Assembly: GCF_900188085.1 (NCBI RefSeq) | Contig: NZ_FZOU01000007.1 | Coordinates: forward strand, 186,001 to 250,000 | DNA: 64,000 bases | Origin: Granulicella rosea | GTDB lineage: Bacteria; Acidobacteriota; Terriglobia; Terriglobales; Acidobacteriaceae | Reading direction: 5' to 3' | In this document: piece by piece, positions 29,069 to 37,999 of the stretch | Layout of the letters: each line of letters begins with the position of its first letter | How positions within the stretch are numbered: the first letter of the stretch is position 1 | Translations under genes and position numbers: made by a program | Notes under the pieces: model-generated | Databases searched by the model: none | Told to the model about the DNA's origin: nothing | Seen by the model: the letters and a program-made list of their open reading frames with translations, nothing else

Positions 29069-29986
29069 CTATGGCTTTGGCGCAACCACCACGGCAGCCT
29101 TCGCCGCCTGCTCCTTCATCACCGCATAGAACATCGCCTCTTCGATATCGATCTCGTGGTGGCAGGTGTATTTGTCGATGAACGGATTCGGCCCGCCGGG
29201 CGTCAGCTTTTCGTACTTCTCGATCATCCCGTACTGCGACGGGTGGTCGCCCAGCATCACGTCGCAGGGCATCGCATGGACGACCGGGAAGGTCCGGCCG
29301 AACTCCGCCGCCACCTCGGGCGTAATCGTGTTCGGCGAGCGCAAGCTGCAGCCGAAGACGACATGGTAGGTCTTGCCGTTCTCCACCTCGTCGGTCGTGA
29401 AGGCGGTGCAGCCGTGGGTGTGGCCGGCGACCAGGTGCGCGGTCAGGACCGTGCCGCCCAGCTCCACCGTGTCGCCGTCGTGGAAGATGCGGTCGATGGG
29501 GTGCTCCTTGCCCTCGGGCTTCATCGCCTTCAGCGCGGGCACATCCTCGGCCATGACCTCGACCAGCGCGCCGCCGGTGTCGTCCTTCATCATGGCGTCG
29601 CCTTCCATGTGGTCGCCGTGGGCGTGGTTGCCGAGGATGATTTTGATATCCGACACCTTATACCCCAGCTCCTTCACCGACTTTTCGATCACCGGCACGT
29701 TGCGCTCGTAGGTGGTGTCGATCAGGATGTCGCCCTTCGGGGTAACGATCAGGAACGAGCTAAGCGTCTTCGTTCCAACGTAATAGATGTTGCCGATGAT
29801 GTGATGCGGAGGGAACTGCGCCTCCTGCTCGGCGGCCGTGCCCATGTTGCGGGTGACGATGCCGAGCGGAGTCCAGTCCTTGCCGTCGACGGTTACGGTC
29901 GGGTGGTCGGGCATCTTGTAGGCCTGGGCGGGGAGCATCGCGGAAGCAGCGAAAAGGGCAAGCGAGAGCGTAAGCGTCTTCTTCAC
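29069..29986 (-). CDS. Subclass B3-like metallo-beta-lactamase-fold hydrolase, secreted
   Basis: 305 residues with a signal peptide (MKKTLTLSLALFAASAMLPA). Zinc ligands: H121-x-H123-x-D125-H126 in NHAHGDH, H189 in GHTHGCT, and H248 in LGDHPSQYGM. The HxHxDH motif with the later His at GDHP, and no cysteine in the metal site, is the B3 pattern. GCTAFTTDEVENGKTYHVVF and RNMGTAAEQEAQFPPHHIIG are also B3-like. Compared with clinical B3 enzymes, the region after NHAHGDH carries additional acidic residues (DAMMKDDTGG). Beta-lactam hydrolysis is plausible but unproven. Chromosomal B3-type enzymes are typical of soil bacteria. Confidence 0.85.
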   Translation of the reverse strand: MKKTLTLSLALFAASAMLPAQAYKMPDHPTVTVDGKDWTPLGIVTRNMGTAAEQEAQFPPHHIIGNIYYVGTKTLSSFLIVTPKGDILIDTTYERNVPVIEKSVKELGYKVSDIKIILGNHAHGDHMEGDAMMKDDTGGALVEVMAEDVPALKAMKPEGKEHPIDRIFHDGDTVELGGTVLTAHLVAGHTHGCTAFTTDEVENGKTYHVVFGCSLRSPNTITPEVAAEFGRTFPVVHAMPCDVMLGDHPSQYGMIEKYEKLTPGGPNPFIDKYTCHHEIDIEEAMFYAVMKEQAAKAAVVVAPKP

Positions 29987-30050
29987 ATCGTCTCCAAGTG
30001 GAACGGAAGTGGGGTGCGCAAGCCGGGAAATTTTATCGACGGGGATAGCG

Positions 30051-30707
30051 CTAAGGTAGCATGAACATCCGGATCGCGGCGACTCCGGCGGCGCCGGCAG
30101 CCATGCACTCGGCCGCGTTGGCCCCGGTCACGCCGCCCAGCGCCAGCACCGGGAGCGGCCACGCCATGCGGCAGGCCTGTTCGAGCGCCGCCAGCCCCAC
30201 GCCCGGCTGCACCTGCTCGCCCTGCACCGTCTTGCCGTAGACCGGGCCGTAGAGCGCCGCCGTCACCCCCCACCGCCGCGCCCGCATCACCTCCTGCGTC
30301 GTATGGCAGGAGACGGTGATGACGGGTTCCGCCAGACCGGCCTGGCGGAACCGCATCCGGACGGCCTCGGGAGTCACCTGCGCGTGCGAGGTCAGGTGTA
30401 CGCCATCGGCGCCGATAGAGAGAGCAGCACTGAGATCGTTGTCGACATTGACCAGGAGCCGCGTATGCCTGCCGCCAGCCCGAATTGCCGCCAGTACACT
30501 CTTCCCGAGATGGACGATCTCGTCGGGCCGGAGATCCTTCTCGCGCAACTGGATAAAGTCGACGGGCCCTCCGGCGACGCCTTCGCCCCTCGCCAGCTCG
30601 CCACATCGCCGGACCAGCTCAGCCTGCCCTTCGTTCCCGCGCGGAAGCCTCCGCAGGGCGTACTTTGGGGAAAAGAGGCTCCTGTCCGTAATGGCGTAGC
30701 GCAGCAC
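30051..30707 (-). CDS. Thiamine phosphate synthase (ThiE/TenI family)
   Basis: TIM-barrel enzyme joining the thiazole and pyrimidine halves of thiamine. The family begins at VLRYAITDRSLF, and a GTG at 30707 with GGAG just before gives that start. The frame is open to 30830 but would then run over the divergent sthA promoter. Visible: VDFIQLREKDL, LLVNVDNDLSAALSIGADGV, HLTSHAQ (the family's VHL-x-Q-x-D-type stretch), GPVYGKTVQGEQVQPGVGLA and VLALGGVTGANA. TenI-like members can be non-catalytic regulators, and the GxxGVHLxxxD motif here has Ser-His-Ala instead of Gln-x-Asp, so activity is not certain. Confidence 0.8.
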   Translation of the reverse strand: MLRYAITDRSLFSPKYALRRLPRGNEGQAELVRRCGELARGEGVAGGPVDFIQLREKDLRPDEIVHLGKSVLAAIRAGGRHTRLLVNVDNDLSAALSIGADGVHLTSHAQVTPEAVRMRFRQAGLAEPVITVSCHTTQEVMRARRWGVTAALYGPVYGKTVQGEQVQPGVGLAALEQACRMAWPLPVLALGGVTGANAAECMAAGAAGVAAIRMFMLP

Positions 30708-30870
30708 GGCTCCAGTGTAGGGCTCCTGCGTCGTCCCGTACACGCCGATGTGGTAGTTTTTAGGCAGGATAAACGGTTCAACCGCAGTCAATCCGGTCTT
30801 GCCGAGCATGTCTGAGAACCCGTCCAGCACGCCCGGGGCCGATCACCGAGAGATGGAAGATGCAAAGCGT

Positions 30871-32268
30871 ATGAGTACTGTTTACGATCTACTCGTCATC
30901 GGATCAGGGCCGGCCGGCCAGCGGGCCGCCATTTACGCCTCCAAACTTGGCAAGAAGGTCGCATTGGTGGAGATGCGCGAGGTCGTCGGCGGCGCCTGCA
31001 TCTCGACCGGCACCATCCCGTCCAAGACCATGCGCGAGGCCGTGCTGCACCTCTCCGGTTACAACTACAAGTCCATCTACGGCATGAACTACCGGGTGAA
31101 GGAGCGGATCACGATGGCCGACCTGGCCTTCCGGGTCCAGCACGTCATCAAGACCGAGATCGACGTCACCGAGGCCCAGCTCTCGCGCAACAACATCGAG
31201 ATGCTGACCGGCGTGGCCAGCTTCGTCGACCCGACCCATGTCAAGGTGACCAACTCCAAGGGCTCGACCTTTTACGAGGCGAAGAACATTCTGATCGCCA
31301 CCGGCACCAAGCCGGCCAGCTCGCCCAAGGTGCCGATCAACGGCACGTCCATCATCAACTCCGACCTGGTGCTCGACCTCGTCAACCTGCCGAAGACCCT
31401 GATCGTGGTCGGCGGCGGCGTCATCGGCGTGGAGTACTGCTGCATGTTCGCGGCGCTCGGCGTACGCGTGACGCTGATCGAACGGCGCCCCCGGCTGCTC
31501 GAGTTCGCCGACCAGGAGATCATCGAGGCGCTGAGCTATCATCTGCGCGACTCCCGCGTAACCATGCGTCTGAACGAGGGCGTGGACACGGTCGAGGAGA
31601 TGCCCGACGGCACCGTCGTGGCGACGCTCGAGAGCAAGAAGAAGGTGCAGGGCGATGCGCTGCTCTACGCCGTCGGCCGCCAGGGCAACGTCGTCGAGCT
31701 GAACCTTGCCGCGGTGGGCGTCGAAGCGGACTCGCGCGGCCGCATCCCGGTCGACAAGGACTTTCGCACCAAGGTGCCCAATATCTTCGCCGTGGGCGAC
31801 GTGATCGGCTTCCCGTCGCTGGCCTCGGTTTCGATGGAACAGGGCCGCATCGCCTCGGCGCGCGCCTTCGGCGACGAGACCATCATCTCGAACCCCAGCT
31901 TCTACCCCTACGGCATCTACACGATCCCCGAGATTTCCTTTATCGGGAAGACGGAAGAGCAGCTCACCGAGGAAGACGTACCCTACGAGGTCGGCGTAGC
32001 GTACTATCGCGAGATCGCGCGCGGACAGATTCGCGGCGATACGACGGGCCGGTTGAAGCTCATCTTCCACCGGACGACCCACCTGATTCTCGGCGTACAC
32101 ATTATCGGCGAGGGCGCGAGCGAGCTGCTGCACATCGGTCAGGCGGTCATGGCGCTGGGCGGAAAGCTGGACTATTTCGTGGAGACGGTCTTCAACTATC
32201 CAACACTCGCGGAATGTTATAAAGTTGCGGCGTTCAACGGTTTGAACCGCGTGAGCAAATACGAGTAG
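30871..32268 (+). CDS. sthA: Soluble pyridine nucleotide transhydrogenase (Si-specific)
   Basis: FAD flavoprotein that transfers hydride between NADPH and NAD+. It aligns with E. coli SthA through most of its length: YDLLVIGSGPAGQRAA, TIPSKTMREAVLHLSG, VVGGGVIGVEYCCMFAALGV, LLYAVGRQGN, VGDVIGFPSLASVSMEQGRI, YGIYTIPEISFIGKTEEQLT, and the end NYPTLAECYKVAAFNGLNRV. In lipoamide dehydrogenases two cysteines form C-x4-C. Here it is C43ISTGT48, so the redox disulfide is absent, as in SthA. The ATG at 30871 is chosen. An ATG at 30853 is also possible. It is divergent from the thiE-like gene and followed by a ROK protein gene. Confidence 0.93.
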   Translation: MSTVYDLLVIGSGPAGQRAAIYASKLGKKVALVEMREVVGGACISTGTIPSKTMREAVLHLSGYNYKSIYGMNYRVKERITMADLAFRVQHVIKTEIDVTEAQLSRNNIEMLTGVASFVDPTHVKVTNSKGSTFYEAKNILIATGTKPASSPKVPINGTSIINSDLVLDLVNLPKTLIVVGGGVIGVEYCCMFAALGVRVTLIERRPRLLEFADQEIIEALSYHLRDSRVTMRLNEGVDTVEEMPDGTVVATLESKKKVQGDALLYAVGRQGNVVELNLAAVGVEADSRGRIPVDKDFRTKVPNIFAVGDVIGFPSLASVSMEQGRIASARAFGDETIISNPSFYPYGIYTIPEISFIGKTEEQLTEEDVPYEVGVAYYREIARGQIRGDTTGRLKLIFHRTTHLILGVHIIGEGASELLHIGQAVMALGGKLDYFVETVFNYPTLAECYKVAAFNGLNRVSKYE

Positions 32269-32319
32269 CAGGGCTCCACTTTTTTCGTGAAGCGGTGGCA
32301 ACCGGAAGCGAGGCACAAG

Positions 32320-33216
32320 ATGGCGAAGACCATAGGAGTCGTTCTTTCTGAACGGATCGTGGCTGGACTGATTGTCGACTACAAGCTCGAAGGGCCGCTG
32401 TACACCTTTCCCGAGAGCGAAGACGACGCCTACGGGCTGGTCGAGCTGCCGACCGAGGATCTCGTTCGCCGCATCTGCGAGCAGATCAAGCGCGCGGCCG
32501 GCGATGCGGGCGACCTGATGGCCGTCGGCGTGGCGCTGCCGGGGCTGATCAAGCAGGGTGTGGTCGAAGAAGCGCCGAACCTGCCGCAACTCAAAGGCGC
32601 GCGCATCGAAGAGCGGTTGAAGGTCGAGCTGCGCAACAACGGCATCAACGTTCCGGTCTGCGTGATCAACGACGCGGACGGCGTCGCGGCGGGGCTGGCC
32701 GCGCACCACGAAAAGCTGGACAGCCTGATTCGCGTCTGGACGCTGGGCATCGGCATCGGCTTCGGCCGCTATCCGTTCGCGCCGGGCGTGTGGGAGGGCG
32801 GCCACACCGTCGTCACGCTGGACGACAAGGAACGCTTCTGCGGCTGCGGCGGACGCGGCCACATGGAAGGCATCATGGGCCAGCGCGCCATGCGCCTGCG
32901 CTTCCTCGACATGGAGCCGGAGGAGGTCTTCCAGGCGGCCAAAGAGGGCGATCCGCGCTGCGTGGAGTTCAAACGGCTGTGGCACAAGGCGCTGGCCGCG
33001 GGCATCGCCAACTCCATCCACATGGACGGCACGGGCAAGTTCTTCCTCACGGGCTTCAACGTGCGCTTCGTCGACCTGCCCATGCTGAAGGACTACCTGC
33101 AGCAGATGGTGAAGATGAGTCCGCTGATGAGCTACGCGCTCGAAATCGTCGAGGACGACGCCGCGACGCGGGTGATCGGCGCGGCGGTGACGGCTCTGCA
33201 GGCGGCGGGCCGGTAG
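32320..33216 (+). CDS. ROK-family protein with degenerate phosphate-binding loop
   Basis: 298 residues from the ATG preceded by GAGG. The ROK zinc signature is in CGCGGRGHMEGIM with EGGHTVV. The hexokinase-fold core includes VALPGLIKQGVVEEAPNLPQ and the NDADGVAAGLAAHHE segment, whose Asp is the catalytic-base position. The N-terminal ATP phosphate-1 loop, normally DxGGT, is GVVLSERIVAGLIVD, without Asp or Gly-Gly-Thr. ATP binding may be weak, so a regulatory or sensor role is possible. There is no helix-turn-helix domain, so it is not a NagC-type repressor. It lies 51 bases downstream of sthA, likely in one transcript. Confidence 0.8.
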   Translation: MAKTIGVVLSERIVAGLIVDYKLEGPLYTFPESEDDAYGLVELPTEDLVRRICEQIKRAAGDAGDLMAVGVALPGLIKQGVVEEAPNLPQLKGARIEERLKVELRNNGINVPVCVINDADGVAAGLAAHHEKLDSLIRVWTLGIGIGFGRYPFAPGVWEGGHTVVTLDDKERFCGCGGRGHMEGIMGQRAMRLRFLDMEPEEVFQAAKEGDPRCVEFKRLWHKALAAGIANSIHMDGTGKFFLTGFNVRFVDLPMLKDYLQQMVKMSPLMSYALEIVEDDAATRVIGAAVTALQAAGR

Positions 33217-33248
33217 ACTGGACCCACATCCACCCTCCGCGAGGTTCC

Positions 33249-33722
33249 ATGGCCCTTCGAGCTGCGTCGGCTTTCTGCGTTTTGTTCCTGCTGCCCGGTC
33301 TTGTCTCCGCGCAGACGTCGGCTCCGCCTGCATTGTTTGGGCCTCCGGTGGCGGTGCCATCACGCGAGATAGGGCCCAATGGCGAAGTGATCTTCAAGAT
33401 CGGAAAAGAGACCACTCCGCCCGAAGTCATTACGAAGCCGGAGCCGATCTTTCCGGAGGAGGCGCGTCATGCCAAGGTCTCCGGCATCACGACCCTGATG
33501 ATCATCGTCGACGCGCAGGGCGTGCCCCAGGACGTGCATGTCGTTCACTCTCTGGCCGAGATGGTGAAGCCGAAAAAACAGGACGCCGCCCGCGCGCTGG
33601 ACACAGCGGCGCTCGAGGCTGTGAAGCAGTACCGCTTCAAACCGGCGATGCGCGACGGGAAGCCGGTCGCGGTTAAGATGTATGTCGAAGTCGACTTCCA
33701 GATTCGTCGCAAGCTCTTTTAA
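33249..33722 (+). CDS. Secreted TonB C-terminal-domain protein 1 of a tandem set
   Basis: 157 residues. The signal peptide MALRAASAFCVLFLLPGLVS is cleaved before QTSAPP. After a linker comes one TonB C-terminal domain: PPEVITKPEPIFPEEARHAK, GITTLMIIVDAQGVPQDVHV, and YRFKPAMRDGKPVAVKMYVE. Unlike true TonB it has no N-terminal membrane anchor and no proline-rich energy-transducing region. An extra KPKKQDAARALD segment lies between strands. Two paralogues follow with the same insert. GAGG precedes the start. The function of such anchor-less TonB domains is unknown, perhaps periplasmic binding of a TonB-dependent receptor or cell-wall anchoring. Confidence 0.8.
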   Translation: MALRAASAFCVLFLLPGLVSAQTSAPPALFGPPVAVPSREIGPNGEVIFKIGKETTPPEVITKPEPIFPEEARHAKVSGITTLMIIVDAQGVPQDVHVVHSLAEMVKPKKQDAARALDTAALEAVKQYRFKPAMRDGKPVAVKMYVEVDFQIRRKLF

Positions 33723-33773
33723 CGTCTCGCCCATGAACTAGCCTGTTTGATATGAGATTTCTATGGAGAGGTC

Positions 33774-34217
33774 ATGTTCCTCAGCAGAAGGTCCGCGCCC
33801 GGTGTTCTCCTCGCCTGCATGCTGTCGCTTCATGGAACTGCGCAGGAGACCTCTTCCCCTGTCACTGGCTCCGCGCCGACTGATTCAGCCAAGGTAGAGC
33901 GGATAGGCGGCGGTGTGACTCCGCCGAAGGTCGTCTCGCAGCCGGAGCCGGAGTTCTCGAAGGAAGCCCGGAAGAAGAAGATCGCTGGCAATACGACGCT
34001 GACGCTCGTGGTCGATCCGCAAGGGCTGCCGACGAAGATTCGCGTCGTAAAATCCGCCGCCGAAGGTTATAAAAAGCAGAAAGACCGCGACGCCGCCCAG
34101 ACGCTGGACGCGAAGGCCATCGAGGCGGTCGAACACTACCGCTTCACCCCAGCCATGAAAGGCGGCCAGCCTGTGTCGGTGCAGTTGAATATCGTGGTCA
34201 ACTTCCAGATCTTCTAG
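33774..34217 (+). CDS. Secreted TonB C-terminal-domain protein 2 of a tandem set
   Basis: 147 residues with signal peptide MFLSRRSAPGVLLACMLSLH. The TonB C-terminal domain is PPKVVSQPEPEFSKEARKKK, NTTLTLVVDPQGLPTKIRVV, and HYRFTPAMKGGQPVSVQLNI. The inserted YKKQKDRDAAQTLDA matches the other two copies. It is 52 bases downstream of copy 1. The three genes form a tandem array of paralogues with about 45-50% similar residues (estimated by eye). Confidence 0.8.
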   Translation: MFLSRRSAPGVLLACMLSLHGTAQETSSPVTGSAPTDSAKVERIGGGVTPPKVVSQPEPEFSKEARKKKIAGNTTLTLVVDPQGLPTKIRVVKSAAEGYKKQKDRDAAQTLDAKAIEAVEHYRFTPAMKGGQPVSVQLNIVVNFQIF

Positions 34218-34251
34218 CGCTTTCATCCGTCCAAACCGCCTGGAGTCCCCG

Positions 34252-34686
34252 ATGCCCTCGCGAAAGATCTTTTTCTTCGGCGTTTTTCTCGCCCTCGCAT
34301 GGACGATCGGCGTCTCCGCGCAGCAGCCCGCGCCAGAGACGCCTGCGCCCGATGCCGCCGGCGTCTACCGGATCGGGCATGGCGTGACGCCGCCCGAGAC
34401 GGTCTATCAAGAGCCGTTTGACGTTCCCGATCAGGCGCGCAAGCGAAAGCTGTACTGCGTCACGGATCTCGCGCTCATCGTCGATGCGAATGGAACTCCA
34501 CAAGACGTGCGCGTGGTCAAATCCACGGCCGAGCCGTATATGGACAAGAAAGACCATGCCGCAGCTCTCGCAGTTGACGCCAAGGCGGTGGAGACGGTCA
34601 AGCGTTACCGCTTCAAGGCGGGAATGCTGAATGGCAAACCCGTGCCGGTACGGATGAAGATGGAGCTTTCATACAATCAGTTCTGA
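34252..34686 (+). CDS. Secreted TonB C-terminal-domain protein 3 of a tandem set
   Basis: 144 residues, signal peptide MPSRKIFFFGVFLALAWTIG. Domain: PPETVYQEPFDVPDQARKRK, VTDLALIVDANGTPQDVRVV, and YRFKAGMLNGKPVPVRMKME. The insert DKKDHAAALAVDA is shortened relative to copies 1 and 2. An additional cysteine (KLYCVTD) is present only here. Its stop overlaps an ATG (TGATG) of the next frame, hinting at coupling to the secreted gene downstream. Confidence 0.8.
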   Translation: MPSRKIFFFGVFLALAWTIGVSAQQPAPETPAPDAAGVYRIGHGVTPPETVYQEPFDVPDQARKRKLYCVTDLALIVDANGTPQDVRVVKSTAEPYMDKKDHAAALAVDAKAVETVKRYRFKAGMLNGKPVPVRMKMELSYNQF

Positions 34687-34727
34687 TGGTCTGCTCGCGA
34701 AATGGCACGAGACCCGTCTCTTTTTGC

Positions 34728-35279
34728 ATGAAAACTTTCCTATGCTTCGGATTGCTGCTCGCAAGCGCCGCCCGCGCGCAGGAGCCGAAGGTCGATCCGA
34801 ACCGCGTCTTTACGACGCAACTGCACTGGGAGCGCGTCGGCGGCGCGCCACGCAGCGCCACCGACCGATGGGCCTCCGGCTCGCTCGCCATTCTCTATCG
34901 GGATGGAACGTACGCGGCGGTGACGGCTTCTTTCCGGCGCATCGCGAAAGACGCGCCCATCAGCCTGAGCCTGAACGAAGGCTATGTGATCCGCCTGGGC
35001 ACGTGGACGAAGACCGACGACAATATGATCCGCATCGAGAGCCGCGAGGTGGCGCGGGACGCGGTCGTGCAGCGAGCCGGCGACGCCGAGGCTCCGCTGC
35101 CGGGACCCGTCTCCGCGCGAACATGCCGGCTGGACAAGCCCTCCGTCGAACACCTCTCGGACGCGATCCACTGCAATGGCGGCAATGGACTTACGCTGAC
35201 GCCGCCTGATGCTCCGGTCGACCTGAACGATCTCCCGCGAATCGTCGATGCGCTGGTGAAGAAAACCGCGCCGCGATGA
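34728..35279 (+). CDS. Secreted hypothetical protein downstream of the TonB-domain set
   Basis: 183 residues from the ATG in TTTTTGCATG. The frame runs back to 34686 but the family-like signal peptide MKTFLCFGLLLASAARAQ begins here. The mature part has VFTTQLHWERVGGAPRSATD, a beta-rich GLAILYRDGTYAAVTASFRR-type section, and one pair of cysteines (ARTCRLDK and IHCNGGN), probably a disulfide. No known domain is recognised. Being last in the TonB-domain array, it may share that array's role. Confidence 0.65.
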   Translation: MKTFLCFGLLLASAARAQEPKVDPNRVFTTQLHWERVGGAPRSATDRWASGSLAILYRDGTYAAVTASFRRIAKDAPISLSLNEGYVIRLGTWTKTDDNMIRIESREVARDAVVQRAGDAEAPLPGPVSARTCRLDKPSVEHLSDAIHCNGGNGLTLTPPDAPVDLNDLPRIVDALVKKTAPR

Positions 35280-35309
35280 CACGCCCCCGGCATTTGAGAG
35301 AATAGACAG

Positions 35310-35915
35310 ATGAAACTTACGCTGCCCCAAGGCCAGTTCAAGGCCTACCTCTTCGACTGCGATGGAACCATCACCGACTCGATGCCCTTGCACTTCGTGG
35401 CCTGGAACAAGGTCTTCGCCGAGTACGCCTGCCACTTTCCCGAAACGACCTTCTACGCCTGGGGCGGCATGCCCGTCGCCGACATCATCGAGCGGCTGAA
35501 CGCGGAGCAGGGGCTGAAGATGCCCGTTGCCGAGATCATGAAGGTCAAGGAAGAGATCTTCCGCGAGCTGCTCTCCGAGCTGCAGGCCGTGCCCGAGGTG
35601 CTCGAACACATCCTCGCCGCGCATGGCAAGATTCCCTTCGCGGTCGTCTCGGGCAGCCCGCGCGAGTCGGTCGTGCGATCGCTTGAAAAGCTGGGGATCC
35701 TCGACCGCTTTGAGACGCTGGTCTGCGCGGGCGATTATAAGAACGGCAAACCCGACCCGGAGCCCTTCCTGATCGCCGCCGAACGGCTGGGCATCGCACC
35801 CGCCGACTGCCTGGTCTTCGAAGACGCGGAGTTGGGAATCCAGGCCGCCACCGCCGCCGGGATGGCCTCGGTGAAGGTGTTGACTCCGCTGGAGCGGGCG
35901 GCGGTGGTTGCCTAA
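35310..35915 (+). CDS. HAD-superfamily phosphatase, beta-phosphoglucomutase/YqaB type
   Basis: 201 residues. Motif I FDCDGTITDSMPLHFVAWNK gives the two aspartates and the cap start. Motif II VVSGSPRESV and motif III GDYKNGKPDPEPF (catalytic Lys) plus motif IV VFEDAELGIQAATAAGM complete a HAD hydrolase with an alpha-helical C1 cap. It resembles YqaB (fructose-1-phosphate/6-phosphogluconate phosphatase). The substrate is not deducible. A promoter may lie in the 30-base gap after the preceding gene. Confidence 0.88.
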   Translation: MKLTLPQGQFKAYLFDCDGTITDSMPLHFVAWNKVFAEYACHFPETTFYAWGGMPVADIIERLNAEQGLKMPVAEIMKVKEEIFRELLSELQAVPEVLEHILAAHGKIPFAVVSGSPRESVVRSLEKLGILDRFETLVCAGDYKNGKPDPEPFLIAAERLGIAPADCLVFEDAELGIQAATAAGMASVKVLTPLERAAVVA

Positions 35916-35929
35916 AGGCGTGTGTTCGT

Positions 35930-35964
35930 GAGCTGTAAGCTGACAGCAATTCAGCTTACAGTTC
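35930..35964. repeat. Family C palindromic repeat
   Basis: CTGTAAGCTGA at 35933-35943 and TCAGCTTACAG at 35951-35961 form a perfect 11-base stem with a seven-base loop. It is the clearest copy of family C. Confidence 0.7.
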
Positions 35965-36022
35965 AGGGCTTACGCGTCCTTTCTGCACTCGCCAAAAACT
36001 CTTGAACCCGCCGAAAACTTCC

Positions 36023-36127
36023 GTCATCCTGAACGCAGTGAAGGACCCCCGTATTGGCTTTTGTTCTCCTTCGAAGGAGAACAAAGGCAAAAACCAATAC
36101 GGGGGTACTTCGCGCTGCTCAGGATGA
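36023..36127. repeat. Family A long inverted repeat
   Basis: GTCATCCTGAACGCAGTGAA continues GGACCCCCGTATTGG. The opposite arm CCAATACGGGGGTACTTCGC ends GCTCAGGATGAC. The arms enclose a shorter TTCTCCTTCGAAGGAGAA hairpin. It lies between the HAD gene and the convergent secreted gene. Confidence 0.85.
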
Positions 36128-36162
36128 CCGGAGCTGGTGGTAACTACGGGAGTCAGTCGTGA

Positions 36163-36537
36163 CTACCGAGGTCCCGGCCCTTCATGCAGCATGTGGCTCA
36201 TCGCCACGTCGTATCCGCGCCGAAAGCCCTCACGGTAATCCGCGCGGACGCTGGGCGGCACATGCGGGTGACGGAACTCGTCGCGGTTGTTCGGGTCCGG
36301 CCGGCGATGGTTGTCGAAGTCGCGCCGCGCCCCCTCGATGCCATCGTGGAATCCCTGCCGCTGCACCTCGCGAAACGCCTGCGGAGGCGCATCCCAGCCG
36401 CCGCGCGGGCCATAGCCGGGAGGCGGCGGTCCCTGGGGCGGGCCATACCCCTGCGCGACGGCCGAAGCGCCCAGAGTCCCAATCATCGCCAGCGCCAAGG
36501 CGCCTGTCGCAAAACGTGTGCGGATATGCGTAATCAT
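36163..36537 (-). CDS. Small secreted acidobacterial protein with GxxxG-type helical repeats
   Basis: 124 residues. The signal peptide MITHIRTRFATGALALAMIG ends AVAQ. A proline/glycine-rich part (YGPPQGPPPPGYGPRGG) is followed by two related helices: FREVQRQGFHDGIEGARRDF and YREGFRRGYDVAMSHML, each with a G-x-x-x-G-like core and a preceding aromatic residue. The histidine-rich segment RRPDPNNRDEFRHPHVPP separates them. Two such repeat units are shared by small exported proteins seen often in Acidobacteria (inference from pattern). The function is unknown. A membrane or protein-interaction role is plausible. Confidence 0.65.
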   Translation of the reverse strand: MITHIRTRFATGALALAMIGTLGASAVAQGYGPPQGPPPPGYGPRGGWDAPPQAFREVQRQGFHDGIEGARRDFDNHRRPDPNNRDEFRHPHVPPSVRADYREGFRRGYDVAMSHMLHEGPGPR

Positions 36538-36645
36538 CGTAAGCCTCCTGTTTCCAACAACAACCGGTAAGATGTCCAGCCCTTACCGGTCTGTTGTATG
36601 GAAACCGGAGTTGCGTTGAAAGATGCGGCCAGATGCGCGCATCTT

Positions 36646-37686
<1,041 letters not shown>

Positions 37687-37786
37687 GCGGTGTTCTCCTT
37701 GATTCGATCTTCCTGGATTCAGATGCTCGTAACCGATCCGGTGCGAGCTGAAACTCTTCCACCGGCCGGCCCGCTAAGCTGGGTCA

Positions 37787-37999
37787 GTGCAACCCTCGCT
37801 CCTGTTCCCCGACCAGCCGGATCTAACGCCCGAGATTCCGCCCACCTGGGCCGAAGACTCCGACGTCTACCACACCTCCGACCGCTGCAACCGGCTGCAG
37901 GCGATCCAGCGCAACCGCCGCGTGACCGGCAAGCCGGGCGTGAAGCTACGGCTTTGCTTCAACTGCGAGGACATCATCCGGGCCAAGCGCCTGGGATGA
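37787..37999 (+). CDS. Small conserved cysteine-containing protein, GTG start
   Basis: 70 residues from a GTG, with no ATG available. The region VYHTSDRCNRLQAIQRNRRV followed by KPGVKLRLCFNCEDIIRAK looks like a conserved core, with a lone Cys and a CxxC that could bind zinc. There is no signal peptide. The last 54 bases overlap the convergent DUF3861 gene. I do not know a family name. Conservation is judged from the residue pattern only, so the call is less sure. Confidence 0.5.
   Translation: MQPSLLFPDQPDLTPEIPPTWAEDSDVYHTSDRCNRLQAIQRNRRVTGKPGVKLRLCFNCEDIIRAKRLG

Noticed and set aside
30708..30830. An N-terminal extension of the thiE-like gene
   Set aside because: The extension would cover the promoter of divergent sthA and has no family match; the GTG at 30707 fits the family start.
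30871..32268. Lipoamide dehydrogenase as the name for the FAD protein
   Set aside because: The redox-active C-x4-C pair is missing (C43ISTGT48) and the overall pattern follows E. coli SthA.
30904..33363. An 819-codon minus-strand frame opposite sthA and the ROK gene
   Set aside because: Both plus-strand genes have clear family motifs in order; the antisense frame has none.
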